From assembly GCA_015665415.1 (NCBI GenBank), contig JADFAE010000030.1:1-64000 (forward strand): a stretch of 64,000 nucleotides of DNA, written 5' to 3'. The stretch's first letter is position 1, and every line of letters begins with the position of its first letter. The translations under genes were made by a program, and so were the position numbers. A model generated the notes under the pieces. The model was given only the letters and a program-made list of their open reading frames with translations. It had not been told where the DNA came from and ran no database searches. Of this stretch, positions 15,809 through 25,599 are shown in pieces. The DNA is from Roseobacter sp. Lineage in GTDB: Bacteria; Pseudomonadota; Alphaproteobacteria; Rhodobacterales; Rhodobacteraceae.

Positions 15809-18160
15809 ATGAAGATCACAGTGATTGGTGGTGGCCCCGGCGGGCTGTATTCGGCACTTTTGACCAAAAAAGCGCGCCCAGATTGGGAAGTTGAGGTTTT
15901 CGAGCGCAACCAGGCAGATGATACCTTTGGGTTTGGCGTCGTGTTTTCGGATGAAACGCTGGACCAATTCCTGAGCCGCGACAAACCGGTCTTTGACCGC
16001 ATTAAAGATGAATTCGCCTATTGGGACGACGTGGCGGTTCACTTCAAGGGCCAAGAAATGCGCTGCGCAGGCAACGGCTTCTGCGGCACCTCACGCCAGA
16101 CACTGCTGACCATTCTGCAGGACCGCTGCATCGAACTGGGCGTCAAGATGGAATTCGGGGTCGATATCAAGCCCGAGGACCTGAAGACACGGTTTGCCGA
16201 TTCAGACGTGATCATCGCCGGCGATGGCATCAACTCGGCCATTCGCGAACATTACAAGGAGGGGTTCCAGCCCTCGACCACCTGGAAGTCGAACCGGTTC
16301 TGCTGGATGGGCTCGACCCGCCAGATGGGAGAGTTCAACTATTTCTTCCGCGAAACCGAACATGGCCAGGTGGTGGCGCATTGCTACCAGTACGAAAAGG
16401 AGCACTCGACCTGGGTGTTCGAAATGGACGAAGCCACATGGCAGGGTCACGGTTTCGAAGAGTTTGACGAAGAGGGGTCGAAGGCCAAGCTGGAAGAGAT
16501 CTTTGCCGAGGACCTGCAAGACCACCCGCTGCTGCTGAACCGCTCGAACTGGCGCAACTTTCCGCGGGTGTTCTGCGAGAACTGGTATGTCGACAACATC
16601 GTTATTCTGGGAGACGCCAAGGCAAGCGCGCATTTCTCGATCGGGTCGGGCACCAAGCTGGCGATGGAATGTGCGATCGCCCTGTCGGATGCCCTTTTGG
16701 AACATGCCGAAAGCGACGTTCAAACCGCGTTCAAAGCCTATGACGATGCCCGCCGCACGCCGTGCCAGATCATCCAGCACAATGCCGATGTCTCGCTGTC
16801 GTGGTTTGAACACATGAACCGGTCATGGGATATGGACCCCTATCAGTTCGCGATGGTCGTGATGTGCCGCGCCAAATCGATCACCTATGACAATCTGATT
16901 GTCCGCGACCCGGAATTCGTACGCAAAGCCGATGATGAATGGTATGCCCGCCATCTGAGTGAAACCGGCGAAGACCTGACCCAAACGCGTCCGACACCGA
17001 TGTTCTCGCGCTTCAAACTGCGGGATATGGAGGTGATGAACCGCGTGGTGATGTCACCCATGGCACAATATAGCTGCGACAAGGACGGCAATCCGACGGA
17101 TTGGCTGAAGGTCCATTACTGCAGCCACGCCACCGGCGGAATGGGGCTGATTTACACCGAAATGACCTGCCCCAGCGCCGATGCCCGCATCACCGAAGGC
17201 TGCCCGGGCATGTGGACGGATGAACACGAAAATCGCTGGAAGGATATCGTCGGCTTCATCCATGAAAACTCGGGGGCCAAGGTGGCGATGCAGATCGGCC
17301 ACGCCGGGCGCAAGGGCTCGACCCAGCTGGGCTGGGAAAAGATGGATCACCCCATCGAAGACGCCAATGCGAACTGGCCGCTGGTCTCGGCATCTCCGAT
17401 CCCGTGGTTCGAGGGTGAAAGCCAGGTCCCGCAGGAACTGGACCGGGCGGGCATGGATCGGATCCGGGAAGATTTCGTGCAGGCCACCAAACGCGCCGCG
17501 CGCGCGGGTTTCGACATGATCGAGTTGCATTGCGCCCATGGCTATTTGCTGGGCTCATTCCTGTCGCCGCTCACCAATTTGCGCAGCGACGACTATGGCG
17601 GAAGTCTGGAGAACCGCCTGCGCTACCCGCTTGAGGTCTTCTCGGCGATGCGCGCCGTCTGGCCGACCGCACGTCCGATGGCGGTGCGCGTGTCCGGCAC
17701 CGACTGGAAAGAGGGCGGCCTGACCGAGGCGGAGCTGATCGGCATCTCCGAGGCCTTCCGTGACGCGGGCTGCGACCTGATCGACGTGTCCGCTGGGCAG
17801 ACCATCCCGGATCAGGAGCCGGTCTATGGCCGCATGTTCCAGGCCCATCTGGCCGAGGCGGTGCGCAACGTGCCCAAAATCGCTTCGATGGCCGTGGGTG
17901 CCATCACCGAAGCAGCGCAGGTCAACACCATCCTGCACACGCGCCGGGCCGATCTGGTCGCCATTGGCCGCCCGCATATGTGGAATCCCTTTTTCACGCA
18001 TCAGGCGGCGGCCTGGTACGGTGCCGTGAACAAGCGGGCCTGGGCCAAGCAGTACGAAAGCGGCGCCATGCAGGCCTTCCGCGAGGCAGAGAAGAACCGT
18101 GAAAAAATGTTGGACCTGCAACGCAAGGCGGCCCCGGGGCGTCACATCCGCACCAGCTGA
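15809..18160 (+). CDS. abmA: Fused aryl-CoA monooxygenase/OYE reductase (2-aminobenzoyl-CoA or salicylyl-CoA type)
   Basis: A fusion of 783 residues. The N-terminal half is an FAD monooxygenase: MKITVIGGGPGGLYSALL is the dinucleotide-binding loop and VILGDAKASAHFSIGSG the second FAD motif. From about residue 395 the protein is an old-yellow-enzyme-like FMN reductase (FSRFKLRDMEVMNRVVMSPMAQYS, the ELHCAHGYLLGSFLSPLTNLR stretch and NRLRYPLEVFSAMR). This architecture is that of 2-aminobenzoyl-CoA monooxygenase/reductase and the related salicylyl-CoA 5-hydroxylase. It hydroxylates and dearomatises an aryl-CoA ester in aerobic CoA-dependent degradation. The start is ATG 15809 with AGGAGAG ahead. 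It opens an operon with a CoA ligase and a CXXC protein. The exact ring substrate is not settled by sequence. Confidence 0.88.
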   Translation: MKITVIGGGPGGLYSALLTKKARPDWEVEVFERNQADDTFGFGVVFSDETLDQFLSRDKPVFDRIKDEFAYWDDVAVHFKGQEMRCAGNGFCGTSRQTLLTILQDRCIELGVKMEFGVDIKPEDLKTRFADSDVIIAGDGINSAIREHYKEGFQPSTTWKSNRFCWMGSTRQMGEFNYFFRETEHGQVVAHCYQYEKEHSTWVFEMDEATWQGHGFEEFDEEGSKAKLEEIFAEDLQDHPLLLNRSNWRNFPRVFCENWYVDNIVILGDAKASAHFSIGSGTKLAMECAIALSDALLEHAESDVQTAFKAYDDARRTPCQIIQHNADVSLSWFEHMNRSWDMDPYQFAMVVMCRAKSITYDNLIVRDPEFVRKADDEWYARHLSETGEDLTQTRPTPMFSRFKLRDMEVMNRVVMSPMAQYSCDKDGNPTDWLKVHYCSHATGGMGLIYTEMTCPSADARITEGCPGMWTDEHENRWKDIVGFIHENSGAKVAMQIGHAGRKGSTQLGWEKMDHPIEDANANWPLVSASPIPWFEGESQVPQELDRAGMDRIREDFVQATKRAARAGFDMIELHCAHGYLLGSFLSPLTNLRSDDYGGSLENRLRYPLEVFSAMRAVWPTARPMAVRVSGTDWKEGGLTEAELIGISEAFRDAGCDLIDVSAGQTIPDQEPVYGRMFQAHLAEAVRNVPKIASMAVGAITEAAQVNTILHTRRADLVAIGRPHMWNPFFTHQAAAWYGAVNKRAWAKQYESGAMQAFREAEKNREKMLDLQRKAAPGRHIRTS

Positions 18161-18187
18161 ACCACCTGCAGCAAGGGAGGAATTCGC

Positions 18188-19747
18188 ATGGAACCACAAC
18201 CGGATCAAACGCTGAGCCACTGGCTCAGCGGACACGCCCAAACCCGCCCGGACGCCCCTGCGCTGGTAGATACCGATGGCACGCTCAGCTATAGCGATCT
18301 GGCAAACGCGGTCAGCAAGCTCAGTTCGGGGCTGGCGGGACTTGGCATAGGCGAGGGGGACACCGTCGGTGTCCAGTTGCCGAACCTTCGTAGCTTTGTG
18401 ATCGCGTTCCTCGCGATCACCGCGCGGGGCGGGATATTTCAGACCCTTCACATGCCTTATCGCAGCAAAGAATTGCAGGGGCTTTTGTCTGATTCCGGTG
18501 CAAAGGCTGTGATCGTGACAAATGCCGACAAGGATAGCCGGACACAGGATGTTCTGTCGGTCCGGTCATCGTTGCCCGCACTGGACCACGTGATCGTGGC
18601 TGGCAGCGCGCCTGACGGTTGCGCAAGCCTGTCGGGGCTGATGGAGACCACTGCCAACTCGGACGATATGGTGGCGATGGAAACCGGCGCACCTTACCTG
18701 TTGCTTTATACGTCTGGTACAACGGCGGCTCCCAAAGGAGTTCCGCATGTCTATCGCAGCTTTTTGAACAATGCGCTGCTGTCGGCTCAGGAAATGCAGA
18801 TCGGGCCGGACAGCCGCATTCTTTCTCTGGCTCCGATGTCGCATCTCTACGGTCTGTTTACCTTTCACCTCGCGCTGGCAAGCGGTGCGGCAACTGTTCT
18901 GGTCCCTACGTTCAATCCCAAAACCCTGCTCCCTGATCTGCAAGCCGCGCGTGCAACGCATGTCTATGCGGCTCCGGCACATTTCGCTCCTCTGGTCGCG
19001 CAAAACGTGCTGAACCCCGAACATCTGGCAGGTATCCAACTGTTGTGCCTGTCCGGGGCAGCCGTGCCGCGCAGCCTGGCCGTAGCCGTGGACGCAAATA
19101 TGGAAAACGGAGGCGTCATCCAACTATGGGGAATGAGCGAGTTGCAGGCCGGAACGTTCGGGCGGCCGGGCGATCCTGCGGAAAAACGCTTCTCCACCGC
19201 CGGAGCCGCCGCCCCAAAAACGGAACTGCGCGTTCTTGGTGATAACGGCACTGACCTGCCCCCTGGGCAGGAAGGCGCCTTGCAGGTTCGGGGACCGTCC
19301 GTCTTTGCTGGATACCTCAACCGCCCGGACGAAAACAAACAGGCCTTTGACGGTGGCGGCTGGTTTGCCACCGGTGATCTGGCGGTGATCGATGCCGAGG
19401 GCTATCTGACGATCACCGGCAGAACCAAGGAAATCATCAACCGAGGCGGAGTCAAATTCAATCCGGTCGAAGTCGAAGAACTGCTGACATCCCTGTCCCA
19501 GATCCAGCAATGCGCCATCGTGCCAGTCCCAGACCCCGATCTGGGCGAACGCGGATGTCTCTGCGTAGAGCTGACCCCCGATGCGACTCTGACACTGGAG
19601 CAGGCGACAGAGGTTCTCGCCGACGCGGGCATGGCCAAATACAAATGGCCCGAGCGCCTCGTTATCCTCGATAGTTTGCCCCTCACACCAACGCGCAAAA
19701 TCATGCGCGGTGAGCTTTCCAAACTCATGCAACACCACAAGGACTGA
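18188..19747 (+). CDS. Acyl/aryl-CoA ligase, AMP-forming
   Basis: An ANL-superfamily ligase of 519 residues that activates a carboxylic acid as adenylate and then CoA thioester. The ATP loop is LLLYTSGTTAAPKGVP, the hinge and A8 region are TGRTKEIINRGGVKFNPVEVEELL, and the catalytic lysine lies in LTPTRKIMRGEL. It resembles cyclohexanecarboxylate and medium-chain acid ligases as much as benzoate ligases. It sits 27 bases after the monooxygenase and 2 bases before the next gene. A second ligase at 23919 is the better candidate for the first aromatic activation, so this one may activate a related acid or a ring-cleaved intermediate. Confidence 0.88.
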   Translation: MEPQPDQTLSHWLSGHAQTRPDAPALVDTDGTLSYSDLANAVSKLSSGLAGLGIGEGDTVGVQLPNLRSFVIAFLAITARGGIFQTLHMPYRSKELQGLLSDSGAKAVIVTNADKDSRTQDVLSVRSSLPALDHVIVAGSAPDGCASLSGLMETTANSDDMVAMETGAPYLLLYTSGTTAAPKGVPHVYRSFLNNALLSAQEMQIGPDSRILSLAPMSHLYGLFTFHLALASGAATVLVPTFNPKTLLPDLQAARATHVYAAPAHFAPLVAQNVLNPEHLAGIQLLCLSGAAVPRSLAVAVDANMENGGVIQLWGMSELQAGTFGRPGDPAEKRFSTAGAAAPKTELRVLGDNGTDLPPGQEGALQVRGPSVFAGYLNRPDENKQAFDGGGWFATGDLAVIDAEGYLTITGRTKEIINRGGVKFNPVEVEELLTSLSQIQQCAIVPVPDPDLGERGCLCVELTPDATLTLEQATEVLADAGMAKYKWPERLVILDSLPLTPTRKIMRGELSKLMQHHKD

Positions 19748-19749
19748 AA

Positions 19750-20310
19750 ATGAGCACTGAACTCTTTACCCCCGAAAACGCCCCGGAAGAGTCCCGCGAA
19801 TTGCTGGAAACTGTCCAGAAAAAGATGGGGGGCTTCCTGCCCAATCTCTATCGCCAAATGGCGGCGTCGCCGAAAGTGCTGGACACCTATCTGACCCTGT
19901 CAGACCTGATTGCCAAAACCAGCTTTTCCCCCGCTGAACAGCAGCTGATCCTGCTGACGGCCAGCGCCCGCAACGGCTGTAAATACTGTGTCGCGGCCCA
20001 TTCCTCGGGCGCACGCATGACCAAGTTGGATAAAGCTGCCATCGAAGCCGTCCGCGCCGGATCAGAGGCCGAAGACGCAAAACTCCAGGTACTACGCGGC
20101 TTTGTCGAGCAGGTGCTGGACACACGCGGCAAAGTTGGCAAAGACGCTCTGAATGCGTTCATTGCCGCTGGTTACACCCAGACCCAGGCCATGGAGGTGC
20201 TGATCGGTGTGTCAATGAAAGCTCTGTCCAACAGCTTCTCGCGCATGTTCGAAACGCCCCTGGACGACGTGCTGAAAGGCATGGAATGGGACGGCAACGA
20301 TCGGGTCTGA
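19750..20310 (+). CDS. Carboxymuconolactone decarboxylase/AhpD-like protein
   Basis: A small helical protein of 186 residues of the CMD/AhpD superfamily. The redox motif is CKYCVAAHS, a CXXC with the downstream histidine of peroxidase-related members, so it is more likely an alkylhydroperoxidase-like protein than a lactone decarboxylase. FSPAEQQLILLTASARNG before it is typical. It follows the ligase by 2 bases and is the last gene before a strong terminator. It may protect against peroxide released by the flavin monooxygenase. Confidence 0.85.
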   Translation: MSTELFTPENAPEESRELLETVQKKMGGFLPNLYRQMAASPKVLDTYLTLSDLIAKTSFSPAEQQLILLTASARNGCKYCVAAHSSGARMTKLDKAAIEAVRAGSEAEDAKLQVLRGFVEQVLDTRGKVGKDALNAFIAAGYTQTQAMEVLIGVSMKALSNSFSRMFETPLDDVLKGMEWDGNDRV

Positions 20311-20328
20311 TCGTCATGGCATCTGTTC

Positions 20329-20364
20329 GCAAACCCATGGAATTCCCGTGGGTTTGCTCTTTTA
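20329..20364 (+). terminator. Rho-independent terminator of the monooxygenase operon
   Basis: GCAAACCCA (20329-20337) pairs with TGGGTTTGC (20349-20357) around an 11-base loop and is followed by TCTTTTA. It begins 18 bases after the CXXC gene. Confidence 0.8.
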
Positions 20365-20693
20365 CATATCGCGGCCGCTGCAATCGGCACCCAGCGCGGC
20401 GTCGGCGGCAAGGCCCGGCGCGTTCTGCACGGCTTGAACCGAAACCGCCGGAGCCGTGAGACCTTAGGCCTTGTGATGACGCTTCTTGTGCTGGCCACCT
20501 CAATGGCGCTGACTTCATTCACGCGGGTTCGACATTTTCAAACTCGAACACGTCGAGTTTCCCGGTCAAACTTCCGTTCTTTGCTCCTTTTACAAGTTGA
20601 GCATTAAAATTTTCAAGCTTGAAGTATTTTCGCTTAGATGTATCTTAGACAACCAAAGGGCTGATCCGCCCCCGCCGTTAATTGGAGAGCAGT
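20365..20693. other. Intergenic region before the SDR gene
   Basis: About 330 bases without a gene. The right half is AT-rich and carries TTCAAGCTTGAA within the shared 21-base element, then GGAGAG before the SDR start. It probably holds the promoter of the SDR-marR-hydratase-dehydrogenase-ligase operon. Confidence 0.55.
20605..20625. promoter_or_regulatory. Shared 21-base element with 12-base palindrome
   Basis: TAAAATTTTC, AA, GCTT, G, AAGT, containing the perfect palindrome TTCAAGCTTGAA (20612-20623), 69 bases before the SDR start. It matches 18 of 21 bases of the element at 10264-10284, so livK and this operon may share a regulator, perhaps the MarR encoded at 21434. Confidence 0.55.
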
Positions 20694-21437
20694 ATGGATT
20701 TGCACGGCAAGCATATTATCGTCACCGGCGGCGGAACGGGTGTTGGCGCTGAAACGGCACATACACTGGCCAAAGCCGGAGCGACGGTGACAATCATGGG
20801 TCGCAACGCCGAAACGCTGATAGCGCAGGGGTTGCCCTATCAGACCTGTGACGTGACGGATGCCTCAGCCGTAAAGCGGGCATTTGATGCGGCCCGTGAT
20901 CAGAGCGGAGCGATTGTCGGCGTTGTCGCCAATGCTGGGGCCGCCGAAACTGCACCGTTTGCGCGCATGACGCCCGAGGCCCTGCAGGCGATGCTGTCGG
21001 TCAACCTGATCGGTGTTGCAAATGTCTGGCAAGCTGCCTTGCCCGACATGAAATCCACTGGCTGGGGCCGGATGATCGCGATTGCGTCAACTGCCGGCCT
21101 CAAGGGATACGCCTATGTCTCGGCCTATTGCGCGGCCAAACATGGCGTAGTCGGCCTGACCCGGGCACTGGCGATCGAAATGGGCACGACCGGCATCACT
21201 GTCAACGCGATCTGCCCCGGCTTCATCGAAACCCCGATGCTGGAACATTCGGTTGCCAACATCGTGGAAAAGACCGGGAAAACCACCGAACAGGCCCGCG
21301 AGTCGCTGCTGACAGGAAATCCGCAAAAGCGTTTCATTCAACCGGCCGAGGTAGCAGGCACCGCCTTGTGGCTGTGCTCTGACGCCGCCGACTCTGTCAA
21401 CGGGCATACGCTTGCCCTGTCAGGAGGTGAAGTATGA
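20694..21437 (+). CDS. Short-chain dehydrogenase/reductase
   Basis: A classical SDR of 247 residues. The cofactor loop is TGGGTGVGAE, followed by NAGAAETAPF; catalytic residues are the serine in IAIASTAGLKG and the YCAAK motif (tyrosine and lysine). The C-terminus QPAEVAGTALWLCSD is typical of 3-hydroxyacyl-CoA or FabG-like members. The start is ATG 20694 with GGAGAG upstream; a TTG at 20682 is less likely. It overlaps the next marR gene by four bases. It probably oxidises a 3-hydroxyacyl-CoA intermediate of ring degradation. Confidence 0.9.
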   Translation: MDLHGKHIIVTGGGTGVGAETAHTLAKAGATVTIMGRNAETLIAQGLPYQTCDVTDASAVKRAFDAARDQSGAIVGVVANAGAAETAPFARMTPEALQAMLSVNLIGVANVWQAALPDMKSTGWGRMIAIASTAGLKGYAYVSAYCAAKHGVVGLTRALAIEMGTTGITVNAICPGFIETPMLEHSVANIVEKTGKTTEQARESLLTGNPQKRFIQPAEVAGTALWLCSDAADSVNGHTLALSGGEV

Positions 21438-21910
21438 GCTCCGAAACAAATCTTGATCAAACCGCCGAACCGCTCTCGAAATCCCGCCTGCGCATGTGGC
21501 TGGGCCTGTTGAAAGCCAGCAGCCTGATCGAGGACGAAATCCGCCGACGGCTGCGCAGCGAGCTTGACTGGACCCTGCCGCGTTTCGATGTGATGTCGGC
21601 CTTGGCGCGCCGTCCCGAAGGTCTGAAGATGAGCGAAATCTCCAAAATGCTGCGGGTTTCGAACGGCAACATCACCGGGATCGTTGACCGTCTGACCCAA
21701 GAGGGGCTTGCCCTGCGGGTTGCGCTTCCGCAAGACCGCCGCGCCAATATGGTGCAGCTGACGCCCAAGGGCGAAGAGGTCTTTGCCGAACATGCCGCAA
21801 CCCACGAAGCCTGGATCGACGAGATTCTGGGCGAACTGAATGCGGGCGACATCGAGAGCATGACCGCTCAACTCGATCATCTGGCGAAATTTCTTGAAAA
21901 TCAGGACTGA
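21434..21910 (+). CDS. MarR-family transcriptional regulator
   Basis: A second MarR-type regulator, 158 residues. The winged helix is LPRFDVMSALARRPEGLKMSEISKMLRVSNGNITGIVDRLTQEGL, and the wing has PQDRRANMVQLT. It is inside the operon, with ATGA overlap with the SDR stop and three bases before the hydratase gene, so it is made together with the pathway enzymes. It is a candidate to bind the palindrome at 20612-20623. It differs clearly from the other MarR at 15210. Confidence 0.9.
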   Translation: MSSETNLDQTAEPLSKSRLRMWLGLLKASSLIEDEIRRRLRSELDWTLPRFDVMSALARRPEGLKMSEISKMLRVSNGNITGIVDRLTQEGLALRVALPQDRRANMVQLTPKGEEVFAEHAATHEAWIDEILGELNAGDIESMTAQLDHLAKFLENQD

Positions 21911-21913
21911 ACA

Positions 21914-22714
21914 ATGCGCACGAACGTCACTCATTTCAACTGCTCTGTCAGCGATGGCATCGCCGAGGTCTCTCTGTCGCGCCCCGAGCGGAAGAACCCG
22001 CTGACCTTCGACAGCTATGCCGAACTGCGCGACTGGTTCCGTGACCTGCAGTATGACGACACGGTCAAGGCAGTGGTCTTCGGCCCCAGCGGGGGCAATT
22101 TCAGCTCGGGCGGGGACGTGCACGATATCATCGGTCCGCTGACCAAAATGAACATGAAGGAACTGCTGGCCTTTACCCGCATGACCGGTGATCTGGTCAA
22201 GGCCATGGTCAATTGCGGCAAACCCGTCATCGCCGCAGTGGACGGTGTCTGCGCAGGGGCGGGGGCGATCATTTCCATGGCCTCGGACCTGCGCATAGCG
22301 ACGCCCGAGGCCAAAACGGCCTTTCTGTTCAATCGCGTCGGGCTGGCAGGATGCGACATGGGCGCCTGCGCGATCCTGCCGCGCATCATCGGGCAGGGGC
22401 GCGCGGCCGAATTGTTGTATCTGGGCCGCTCGATGAGCGCCGAAGAGGGTCATGCTTGGGGATACTTCAACCGCGTAGTCGCTGCGGATGACCTGCTGAC
22501 CAATGCCCGCGATCTGGCAAGGCGAATCGCGGACGGGCCGGGATTTGCCAACATGATGACCAAGACGATGCTGGCGCAGGAATGGTCGATGTCGATCGAA
22601 CAGGCCATCGAGGCCGAGGCCCAGGCCCAGGCCATCTGCATGCAGGGGCAGGATTTTCACCGGGCCTATCACGCCTTCATCGCCAAGGAGCGGCCGGTAT
22701 TCGAGGGAGACTGA
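21914..22714 (+). CDS. Enoyl-CoA hydratase/isomerase family protein
   Basis: A crotonase-fold protein of 266 residues. The oxyanion-hole segment is [13 protein letters not shown] and the second segment [28 protein letters not shown]. At the position of the second catalytic glutamate of enoyl-CoA hydratases the sequence reads [18 protein letters not shown], with aspartate and no glutamate pair, so it may catalyse a different reaction such as a hydrolytic ring opening or isomerisation. It follows marR by three bases in the aromatic operon. Confidence 0.87.
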   Translation: MRTNVTHFNCSVSDGIAEVSLSRPERKNPLTFDSYAELRDWFRDLQYDDTVKAVVFGPSGGNFSSGGDVHDIIGPLTKMNMKELLAFTRMTGDLVKAMVNCGKPVIAAVDGVCAGAGAIISMASDLRIATPEAKTAFLFNRVGLAGCDMGACAILPRIIGQGRAAELLYLGRSMSAEEGHAWGYFNRVVAADDLLTNARDLARRIADGPGFANMMTKTMLAQEWSMSIEQAIEAEAQAQAICMQGQDFHRAYHAFIAKERPVFEGD

Positions 22715-22759
22715 GGATGCGCAGAATAGAATTCTCGACGAAAAATTCCGGGGGATACA

Positions 22760-23914
22760 ATGGCTGACCGCAGTTTTCTGAACTGGCCGTTTTTCGAAGA
22801 TCGGCACCGGGAGCTGGCTGGTGCACTCGAAAGCTGGGCCGCGAACAATCTGCACAGCATCGATCATTCGGATACCGATACGGCCTGCCGTAAATTGGTG
22901 ACGATGCTGGGCGAGGACGGGTTTCTGACCCATTCCGCAAGCGAGGACGGGCGGCTGGATGTCCGCAGTCTCTGCCTGATCCGGGAAACGCTGGCGCGGC
23001 ATGACGGTTTGGCCGACTTTGCATTTGCGATGCAGGGGCTTGGCACCGGGGCGATCTCACTGTTCGGCACGCCGGAGCAAAAGGCCGCTTGGCTGTCCAA
23101 AACCCGAACCGGGCAGGCCATCTCGGCTTTTGCCCTGACCGAACCGCAATCGGGTTCGGATGTGGCCAACTCGACCATGACCGCAGTACGGGACGGCGAC
23201 GACTTCGTTCTGAACGGCGAAAAGACTTGGATTTCGAACGGCGGCATCGCGGATGTCTATTCGCTGTTTGCCCGCACCGGCGAGGCTCCGGGAGCCAAGG
23301 GGTTGAGTGCATTCATCGTCACCCCGGATTTGCCGGGGTTTGAGGTCGTCGAACGACTGGACACCATCGCGCCGCACCCGCTGGCAACCCTGCGCTTCAA
23401 CGATGTCCGCGTGCCTGCGACGTCGATGCTGGGCCAGCCCGGTCAAGGATTCAAGATCGCCATGTCGGTTCTGGACGTGTTCCGCTCGACTGTGGCGGCG
23501 GCTGCATTGGGGTTTGCCCGTCGCGCGCTGGACGAGGCGCTGACGCGCGTGACCGAACGACATGTACAGGGTGCGCCGCTGTTCGAGTTGCAAATGGTGC
23601 AGGGCCATATCGCCGACATGGCGCTGGATATCGACGCTGCAGCCCTGCTGGTCTACCGCGCCGCCTGGACCAAGGATTCCGGTGCCCCCCGCGTGACCCG
23701 CGAGGCGGCAATGGCCAAGCTCTTTGCCACCGATCAGGCGCAACAGATCATCGACAAGGCCGTCCAACTGCACGGCGGTGACGGTGTGAAATCAGGAGAA
23801 ACCGTCGAAAAACTCTATCGCGAGATCCGGGCTCTGCGCATTTACGAGGGCGCCTCGGACGTCCAGCGCGTGATCATCGCCCGTCAGACGCTTGCGAACC
23901 AACAGGGGGGCTGA
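22760..23914 (+). CDS. Acyl-CoA dehydrogenase
   Basis: A flavoprotein dehydrogenase of 384 residues. FAD-binding stretches are [17 protein letters not shown] and [19 protein letters not shown]; the C-terminal [21 protein letters not shown] carries the probable catalytic glutamate. It introduces a double bond in an acyl-CoA of the pathway and passes electrons to an electron-transfer flavoprotein. It begins 45 bases after the hydratase and is followed 4 bases later by a ligase. Confidence 0.92.
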   Translation: MADRSFLNWPFFEDRHRELAGALESWAANNLHSIDHSDTDTACRKLVTMLGEDGFLTHSASEDGRLDVRSLCLIRETLARHDGLADFAFAMQGLGTGAISLFGTPEQKAAWLSKTRTGQAISAFALTEPQSGSDVANSTMTAVRDGDDFVLNGEKTWISNGGIADVYSLFARTGEAPGAKGLSAFIVTPDLPGFEVVERLDTIAPHPLATLRFNDVRVPATSMLGQPGQGFKIAMSVLDVFRSTVAAAALGFARRALDEALTRVTERHVQGAPLFELQMVQGHIADMALDIDAAALLVYRAAWTKDSGAPRVTREAAMAKLFATDQAQQIIDKAVQLHGGDGVKSGETVEKLYREIRALRIYEGASDVQRVIIARQTLANQQGG

Positions 23915-23918
23915 AACC

Positions 23919-25538
23919 ATGCTGAAGCCATCAGCGCATACCGACACCTTCGCGCGCGACAACTTGCCTCCGGCCGAAAGCTGGCCGGACCTGCTGTTGG
24001 ACGGGTTCGATTATCCCGATCAGTTGAACGCCGCGGTGGAGCTGACGGACAAGATGGTGGCGGCGGGTTTCGGGGATCGCACCGCCCTGATCGGAAACGG
24101 CCGACGACGCACCTACAAGGAACTGACCGACTGGACCAACCGGCTGGCCCATGCGCTGGTCGAGGATCTGGGCGTCAGGCCTGGCAACCGCGTCATGATC
24201 CGCTCGGCCAACAACCCGGCTATGGTGGCCTGCTGGCTGGCAGCGACCAAGGTGGGCGCGGTGGTGATCAACACCATGCCGATGCTGCGTGCGGGCGAAT
24301 TGAAGAAATACGTCGAAAAAGCCGAGATCACTCACGCCCTCTGCGACACGCGCCTGATGGACGAAATGATTGCCTGCGCGAAAGACAGCCCACAACTCAG
24401 GACTGTTGCGGGCTTTGACGGCACCTCGAACCACGATGCTGAACTTGACCGGCTGGCGTTGGAAAAACCAGTTGGATTCGATGCGGTAAAGACCTCGCAG
24501 GACGATGTCGCACTGATCGGGTTCACCTCGGGTTCGACCGGCAATCCCAAAGCAACGATGCATTTTCACCGCGATCTGCTGATCATTGCCGATGGCTATG
24601 CCAAAGAAGTTCTGAAGGTAACGCCCGAGGACGTGTTCATCGGCTCACCGCCCCTGGCCTTTACCTTCGGGCTTGGCGGGCTGGCTATCTTTCCGCTGCG
24701 GTTCGGCGCGGCGGCAACCCTGCTCGAAAACGCCTCGCCGCCCAATATGATCGAAATCATCGAGAAATATAAGGCAACGGTATGCTTCACCGCACCCACG
24801 GCCTATCGCGCCATGATGCGTGCGATGGACGAGGGCGCCGATCTGTCATCCCTGCACGCCGCCGTGTCTGCGGGCGAGACCTTGCCCGGCCCGGTCTATG
24901 ACGAATGGATGGAAAAAACCGGCAAACCGATGCTGGACGGCATTGGCGCAACCGAGATGCTGCATATCTTTCTGAGCAACCGGTTCGAAGACCATAAACC
25001 GGCCTGCACCGGCAAGCCCGTCGCGGGCTACGAGGCCCGGATCATTGGGCCCGACGGTCAAGAGCTTCCGCCCGGCAACATCGGCCGCCTTGCGATGCGG
25101 GGGCCAACCGGCTGCCGGTATCTGCGCGGCGAACGTCAGGAGGAATATGTCCAGAACGGCTGGAACATCTCAGGCGATACCTTTGTCAAAGACGAGGACG
25201 GCTATTTCCACTTTGCCGCGCGCAATGACGATATCATCGTCTCGTCGGGTTACAACATTGCCGGACCCGAGGTCGAAGCCGCCTTATTGGCGCATGAAGC
25301 CGTCGCGGAATGCGCCGTCATTGGCGTCCCAGACGAGGAACGCGGATCAATTGTTCAGGCGCATGTGGTCCTCTCGGTGGGCGAAACCCCCGGCGACGCG
25401 CTGACGCAGCAGTTGCAGAACCACGTGAAGGCGTCGATCGCGCCCTACAAATACCCCCGCTCAATCGTCTTCACCACCTCCCTGCCCAAAACTGAAAGCG
25501 GTAAAATCCAGCGTTTCAGACTGAAGAAAGCGCAATAA
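23919..25538 (+). CDS. abmG: Aryl-CoA ligase, benzoate/2-aminobenzoate-CoA ligase type
   Basis: An AMP-forming ligase of 539 residues in the benzoate-CoA/2-aminobenzoate-CoA ligase branch. The N-terminus (SAHTDTFARDNLPPAESWPD and GFDYPDQLNAAVELTDKM) is characteristic of that branch. The ATP loop is IGFTSGSTGNPKATMHFHRD, the hinge is ARNDDIIVSSGYNIAGPEVEAALL and the catalytic lysine lies in TESGKIQRF. The start is ATG 23919, four bases after the dehydrogenase stop and preceded by AGGGGGG. It would form the aryl-CoA on which the fused monooxygenase acts. Symbol assigned by pathway context; 2-aminobenzoate, benzoate and salicylate are all possible substrates. Confidence 0.8.
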   Translation: MLKPSAHTDTFARDNLPPAESWPDLLLDGFDYPDQLNAAVELTDKMVAAGFGDRTALIGNGRRRTYKELTDWTNRLAHALVEDLGVRPGNRVMIRSANNPAMVACWLAATKVGAVVINTMPMLRAGELKKYVEKAEITHALCDTRLMDEMIACAKDSPQLRTVAGFDGTSNHDAELDRLALEKPVGFDAVKTSQDDVALIGFTSGSTGNPKATMHFHRDLLIIADGYAKEVLKVTPEDVFIGSPPLAFTFGLGGLAIFPLRFGAAATLLENASPPNMIEIIEKYKATVCFTAPTAYRAMMRAMDEGADLSSLHAAVSAGETLPGPVYDEWMEKTGKPMLDGIGATEMLHIFLSNRFEDHKPACTGKPVAGYEARIIGPDGQELPPGNIGRLAMRGPTGCRYLRGERQEEYVQNGWNISGDTFVKDEDGYFHFAARNDDIIVSSGYNIAGPEVEAALLAHEAVAECAVIGVPDEERGSIVQAHVVLSVGETPGDALTQQLQNHVKASIAPYKYPRSIVFTTSLPKTESGKIQRFRLKKAQ

Positions 25539-25599
25539 GCACTGCACCGGTGTGAGCGATATTTGAACCGCGACTCTTGTTGGCCTCAGGGTAGGGTGG

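Noticed and set aside
21338-23002. Open frame of 554 residues on the minus strand
   Set aside because: It crosses four coupled genes on the other strand (SDR, marR, hydratase, dehydrogenase) and has no recognisable domain.
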